Assembly (NCBI GenBank): GCA_003427395.1
Contig: BFEA01000154.1
Location: 2,507,127 to 2,540,601 of the forward strand
DNA: 33,475 nucleotides
Origin: Chara braunii
Lineage: Eukaryota; Streptophyta; Charophyceae; Charales; Characeae
Direction of reading: 5' to 3'
In this document: piece after piece, positions 29,661 to 33,475 of the stretch
Layout: every line of letters starts with the position of its first letter
Numbering within the stretch: the first letter of the stretch is position 1
Notes under the pieces: model-generated
What the model was told of the DNA's origin: nothing
Databases searched by the model: none
Seen by the model: the letters and a program-made list of their open reading frames with translations, nothing else
Program-made: the position numbers and the translations under genes

Positions 29661-29860
29661 TCGCCCAGTTTATAGTGCGGAGGCTCATCGTGCTACAAGT
29701 ACTCAACGACCCAATTTATAGTGCGGGCCCCCATCGTCCTACAAGTACTCGACGACCCAGCTTAGAAAGGGGAGGGTCATCGTCCTACAAGTACTCGACG
29801 ACCCAGTTTAGAGAGGGGGGACTCATCGTCCTACAAGTACTCGACGAGCGGTATTACGTT
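29661..29860. repeat. 46-47 bp minisatellite, four units
   Basis: The core CTACAAGTACTC(G/A)ACGA recurs at 29692, 29738, 29785 and 29831, preceded by a C(C/T)CATCGT-like word and followed by CCCA(G/A).TTA. Flanks at 29606-29660 show nothing. Confidence 0.9.
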
Positions 29861-29924
29861 ACTCGGCGACAGTACGCAGCGTAGCAGGTTGCTGAGCAAT
29901 GCACCAGGGCTCGGTGTGGCAAGG

Positions 29925-30115
29925 TGACTCCTCATCCCATCTCCTCCTTCCTCCTCATCGCCATCTCCTTCTTCCTCCTCATCTCCATCTTCTTCTTCCT
30001 CCTCATCGTCATCTCCTTCTTCATCTTCATCTCCATCTCCATCTCCATTTCCTCCGTCCTACTAATCTCCATCTCATTCGCTCTCCTGCTCTCTTTCTTC
30101 CTCCTCCTCTCAGAC
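29925..30115. repeat. Pyrimidine-rich CATCTCC/TTCTTCC minisatellite
   Basis: Repeats of CCTCCTCATC(G/T)CCATCTCCTTCTT type. Frames through it are low-complexity and not called. Confidence 0.85.
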
Positions 30116-30290
30116 CTTGTTGTTTAAAAAAAAAGGGAAAAAAAAAGAGTCTCAGGAGGAGAATGACAGGGTCCGGGGGAGGAAGTCGGTCAACCTGTCC
30201 TTTATAAAAAACAAAAAAAAAAACAAAAAACACAAAGCAGGGTCGTGGAGTCGAGACTTTCTCCATCTCTCTTCCTTCACATCTGCCCGC

Positions 30291-30440
30291 CTCAGTCACG
30301 TATTTGACCTTGTTCACGACCCGATTCAGTCAAGCGTTCCTCGTCTTCCATCTTCTTCATTCACCATCTTAGGGCATACATGCACAAGGAACGTTCGTGA
30401 CTGAATCGATTCGTGAACAAGGTCAAATACGTGCACTGAG
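30291..30440. repeat. 150-bp hairpin with ~50-bp arms (MITE-like)
   Basis: 30291-30340 (CTCAGTCACGTATTTGACC...) pairs with 30388-30440 (...GGTCAAATACGTGCACTGAG) with few mismatches, around a 47-bp CT-rich loop. No obvious target-site duplication was identified. It may be a short inverted-repeat transposon or a hairpin RNA precursor. Confidence 0.8.
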
Positions 30441-30607
30441 AAATGTCCTCGAGTTAAGCAGGCCGCCCTCGTAGAGGAGGTAAGTATTTCCTCAGTAGTC
30501 CTTCAAGTTGGAATACATCTTTTTTTCCCTTTATTTTTCTAGGGCATATTCCCCTTTCCGGTCTCTTTCCATTTGTCCTTCTTTCCCCCCTCCCACATTC
30601 CTACTTC

Positions 30608-30617
<10 letters not shown>

Positions 30618-30673
<56 letters not shown>
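30618..30673. repeat. (CT)n microsatellite
   Basis: About 27 units. It is followed by a T22 run and (TTC)n at about 30740-30780. Confidence 0.95.
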
Positions 30674-30677
<4 letters not shown>

Positions 30678-30833
30678 CCCCACCCACCCTCTAATCCTCT
30701 TCCTTTTTCCATTGCAATTCACTTCTTCTTCTTTTTCCTCTTTTTTTTTTTTTTTTTTTTTTCTTCTTCTTCTTCTTTCTTGTTGATATCCTCCCATCAT
30801 ACTGGGAGCATCAGGGAAGCGATTTGATGGATG

Positions 30834-30837
<4 letters not shown>

Positions 30838-30902
<65 letters not shown>

Positions 30903-30903
30903 C
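30838..30903. repeat. (GA)n microsatellite
   Basis: About 33 units with one AAAG interruption. Confidence 0.95.
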
Positions 30904-31028
30904 AAGGAAGGGGGAAGAAAGAGGAGGAGACAAGGACAACAGGGATATGATAGAGAGGCAGAAACGTGCAAAAGGGACACTGATGGAAATTAAACAAAAA
31001 ATGACAAAGATGACGCTGATAACGATCG

Positions 31029-31070
<42 letters not shown>
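31029..31070. repeat. (GAT)14 microsatellite
   Basis: A perfect trinucleotide run. The adjacent reading frame is composition-driven and not called as a gene. Confidence 0.95.
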
Positions 31071-31071
<1 letters not shown>

Positions 31072-31191
31072 AGATGGGGGGAGAGGAGCGAATGGTACTA
31101 GAAGACAGAGGGAAGTCATCGCGACGTGGAGGGAAAATATATTCAGTTTTTTTTTTTTTAATTAATTGAATAGTTAAAATTTGACTCAGAG

Positions 31192-31251
31192 AAAGGTTGA
31201 CTTGCTGACGTGGAACCATTCCCTTACAGCCACGTCAGCAAGTAAACCTTT
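31192..31251. repeat. 22-bp-arm hairpin with TGACGTGG/CCACGTCA core
   Basis: AAAGGTTGACTTGCTGACGTGG (31192-31213) and its near-perfect inverse at 31230-31251 flank a 16-nt loop. The core resembles a bZIP binding site (TGACGTGG), but no gene lies nearby. It may be a miniature inverted-repeat remnant. Confidence 0.7.
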
Positions 31252-32121
31252 CGCCGTTCAAAAAGAAAGAAAGAAAGAGAACAAAACTGGTCATTCGACG
31301 GGTAAGCAAAACATTCCGTTCCGTTTCTATAAATGATTGGATCCATATATTTATTTATTTTTTTAGTTATTCTTTCTAGCAATTTTTTAAAAAAGTACCG
31401 TTTATTGATTTATTTATTATTGAATTAAATTAATTGGTCTTCTTGTTTTAACTTTTGATGAAAGAAAAAAGGTATCTGATGTGGAACGCTTGGCTCGACA
31501 TAGCGAAGTCCATGATGATGATGATCTCTCTCCTCCTCCTCCTCCTCTTCTTTCCTCTTTCTCTTCCGCTTTTCGTCTCTTCTTCCTCCGTCTTCCTGTG
31601 GAGGCAATCACGTCCATATTCATTCCCTACTCCATCTGCTTTTCCTCCTCCTCCTCCTTTTCTCGTTCTCTTCTCCTTCTCCTCTTCCCTTCTTCCTCCT
31701 CCATCTTCCCTTGATCGCAATCACGGCCAGATTCATCTTGTCATACAATGAACCGCCTGACTGCATGAACGATTACATTCATTATGTCCGGCTGTAACCG
31801 CCTGTCTCTTTGTTGTCTTCCTCCTCACAACTTGAGCGCGGGCTTAGGATCCATCCTTTCCTTTTTTTTTTTTTTTTTATTTAAAGACCCTCTCCTTCTC
31901 TTCTTTCCGCCGCTCTTTCTCCGCCAACTCTCTTCCCCCCCTCTTCAGAGCAATCTCGTTTGGAAAGTAGGTGGTCCTGCAAGGTCGGTACGTTGAACCT
32001 GGCCCCCTTTTAGGAGCATCAGTTTCCCTTCAACTCCCCCCCCCCCCCTTCGTCCTTCTCCGGGCCTCTCTAAGGGGCTCGAAAACCCCCTTAGGGGGAA
32101 TGTATGTGCGTGTACGTAATA

Positions 32122-32160
<39 letters not shown>

Positions 32161-32436
32161 ATTTGGTCGGGGGGGGAAAACTACACGGGAGTCACAAAAA
32201 TGAGTTATAATTGCACAACTATGGGCCAAGATACAGGTTCGAATTGTTGCAGTTTGGGCACAATGTACACAACCCAGCTTTCTGGTCAAGGGAGGGTACT
32301 CGAAGTGCAATTAGAAACTATGTCTTGCCTCATATAAAGTGCAAATTAACTCGTTTTTGTGACTCTACTGAAATTACCCTTTTTTTTTTTCTTTTTTTTT
32401 TTTTGAGTACCTTTGTCGGTTCGAAAATACTCGGCC
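31252..32436. other. No gene seen; simple repeats
   Basis: AT-rich 31320-31440; TCC/TTC-rich 31515-31715; T18 near 31862-31879; C14 at about 32036-32049; a short hairpin CTAAGGGG/CCCCTTAG at 32073-32096; T32 at about 32125-32156; T-rich run 32380-32404. Nothing coding is recognised. Confidence 0.6.
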
Positions 32437-32437
32437 T

Positions 32438-32518
32438 CCGACCTTTCAGGAGGCCGAAACAAAACAACGGTCGCCGATCAGATTGATCAATGTCGGGCTT
32501 GGCCTCCTGAAAGTTCGG
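32438..32518. repeat. Inverted repeat with 18-bp arms
   Basis: CCGACCTTTCAGGAGGCC (32438-32455) and GGCCTCCTGAAAGTTCGG (32501-32518) pair with one mismatch around a 45-bp loop. Confidence 0.75.
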
Positions 32519-32615
32519 AAGTTGGCACGTATTTGTTGAAACCGCGCGCCAAAGGTACTAGTGGTACGGAATTATAATGTAATTTCTTCAAATAATTAAG
32601 GGGCGAGGTCCCACT

Positions 32616-32753
32616 AGCCAAGAGGATTGAATTTTGCGCCTGAATGTGGACGTACTTATTGGACAGGTGCTGAAAATTGAGTTCGATATGTTTTTCGGCA
32701 TCTCGTTATAAACACATCCAGATTCAGGCTATCTTCATCTAATCCTCTTGGCT
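32616..32753. repeat. Inverted repeat, ~30-bp interrupted arms
   Basis: AGCCAAGAGGATT and GCCTGAAT (32616-32645) are mirrored by ATTCAGGC and AATCCTCTTGGCT (32722-32753). The loop contains GTTATAAACACA. It resembles a miniature inverted-repeat element or hairpin RNA gene; no family recognised. Confidence 0.7.
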
Positions 32754-32914
32754 ACCTACAGTTCGACCTTGCCCCCTGTTGTTTCTAAGGTCCTCGACAT
32801 TTTTTTCTCAATTTAATAATTTATGATGTTTAACATTATTGTTTGCAAACATATAAAAAATGTAATTTCTTTCATTGTTGATTCTTGCATGGAAGGCAGC
32901 TATGGTCATGATAC

Positions 32915-33066
32915 CCCGTCGCTATCCTTCTTCTTCTTCTTCTTACGGAAGGCAGTTGGCCCCCTATTTTCACTATTCACTGTTTTTCTTCTTTCTTTTT
33001 CCTTCTTTTTCCTTCTTCCTTCTTCCTCCTCATCCCTTCTTCTTCTTCTCCTTTTTTTTTTTTCTT

Positions 33067-33102
<36 letters not shown>

Positions 33103-33365
33103 ATCCTTCCTTCTTCCTTCTTCCTTCTTCCTTCTTCTTCTACCTTCTTCTTCCTTCTTCCTTCTTTTTCCTTTTTCCTTCTTCCTTCTTCCTTCTTCCT
33201 TTTTTTTCCTTCTTCTTCCTTTTTCCTTCTTCCATCTTCCTCCTCGTCCTTCCTTCTTCCTCTTTTTTTTTTTTATTTATTCCTTCTTCTTCCTTCTTCC
33301 TTCTTCCTCCCCCTTCCTTCTTCTTCTTCCTTCTTCTTCTTCCATCTTCTTCTCCTTCTGATTCT
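32915..33365. repeat. (CTT)n/(TTCC)n pyrimidine microsatellite with poly(T)
   Basis: Mixed TTC/TTCC repeats with T-runs (33052-33101 mostly T). The two long plus-strand frames (Phe/Ser/Leu only) are artefacts of composition. 33366-33475 shows nothing recognisable. Confidence 0.9.
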
Positions 33366-33475
33366 TCCTTCTCCCGCGGCGGTTCAGTCTGTCATTGGTC
33401 AGATCGCGAACCTCTGCTTGGGCACCTCTTAGCAGTGCAACAACTTTAGGAGATCAAAGTGGCGGTGTTTCTCTT

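Noticed and set aside
29400-29860. CRISPR-like array
   Set aside because: Units of 41 and 46 bp are simple tandem repeats without unique spacers, in a eukaryotic context.
32230-32245. tRNA/SINE B-box-like GGTTCGAATT
   Set aside because: No matching A box at proper spacing and no cloverleaf; a single short word is not enough.
32823-33449. A 208-codon plus-strand ORF (Phe/Ser/Leu-rich) that looks like a multi-span membrane protein
   Set aside because: It is encoded entirely by CTT/TTCC microsatellite and poly(T); similar frames exist in other phases.

Overview
This window is eukaryotic nuclear DNA from a large, repeat-rich genome. It contains no recognisable single-copy host gene, rRNA, tRNA or CRISPR array. 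It is mostly decayed retroelements, inverted-repeat (foldback) elements, minisatellites, long poly(A)/poly(T) tracts and long (GA)n/(CT)n arrays. Three clues point to the green lineage, probably a streptophyte (charophyte-type) alga. These are a fragment of mitochondrial cox2 whose peptide closely resembles the land-plant/charophyte form, a Penelope-like element with its GIY-YIG domain at the N-terminus, and a DIRS-like element with an inverted recombinase gene as in Volvox Kangaroo. The species cannot be fixed from the sequence alone.

1-2.55 kb: a patchwork of dispersed repeats. Inverted ~265-bp arms flank a mitochondrial cox2 scrap, and nearby lie a truncated second copy of the Penelope element's 3' end and a repeat with a hammerhead-ribozyme-like core. 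2.56-7.49 kb (minus strand): an almost full-length but broken Penelope-like element. Its protein order is N-terminal repeats, GIY-YIG nuclease, reverse transcriptase, Ser/Thr/Pro-rich linker, Josephin-like deubiquitinase domain, Val/Pro/Ser repeats and two RING-like zinc fingers. A DUB-like and a RING-like domain in one retroelement reading frame is the most interesting thing here. 7.55-10.44 kb: a 2.9-kb near-perfect palindrome, followed by a poly(T) tract and a hairpin.

10.5-24.2 kb: microsatellites, tandem repeats (63, 124 and ~130 bp units), a 491-bp dispersed repeat (copy A1), AT-rich DNA, a 75-nt poly(A), an array of diverged A/C-rich units with internal poly(A), and one ambiguous base. 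At 19108-19145 there is a perfect Tn5/Nextera mate-pair junction adapter. The sequence left and right of that point may therefore not be contiguous in the genome.

24.3-29.4 kb: a degenerate DIRS-like (tyrosine-recombinase) retroelement. A coiled-coil gag-like gene, apparently with introns, and an RT/RNase H gene are on the plus strand. A tyrosine recombinase gene is on the minus strand, convergent with RT/RNase H. Direct repeats B1-A2-B2 follow, as expected for split direct repeats. 29.4-33.5 kb: 41-bp and 46-bp minisatellites, hairpins, (CT)n, (GA)n, (GAT)n and (CTT)n arrays, and no gene. All three retroelement genes carry stops, frameshifts or lost catalytic residues, so this copy set looks inactive.
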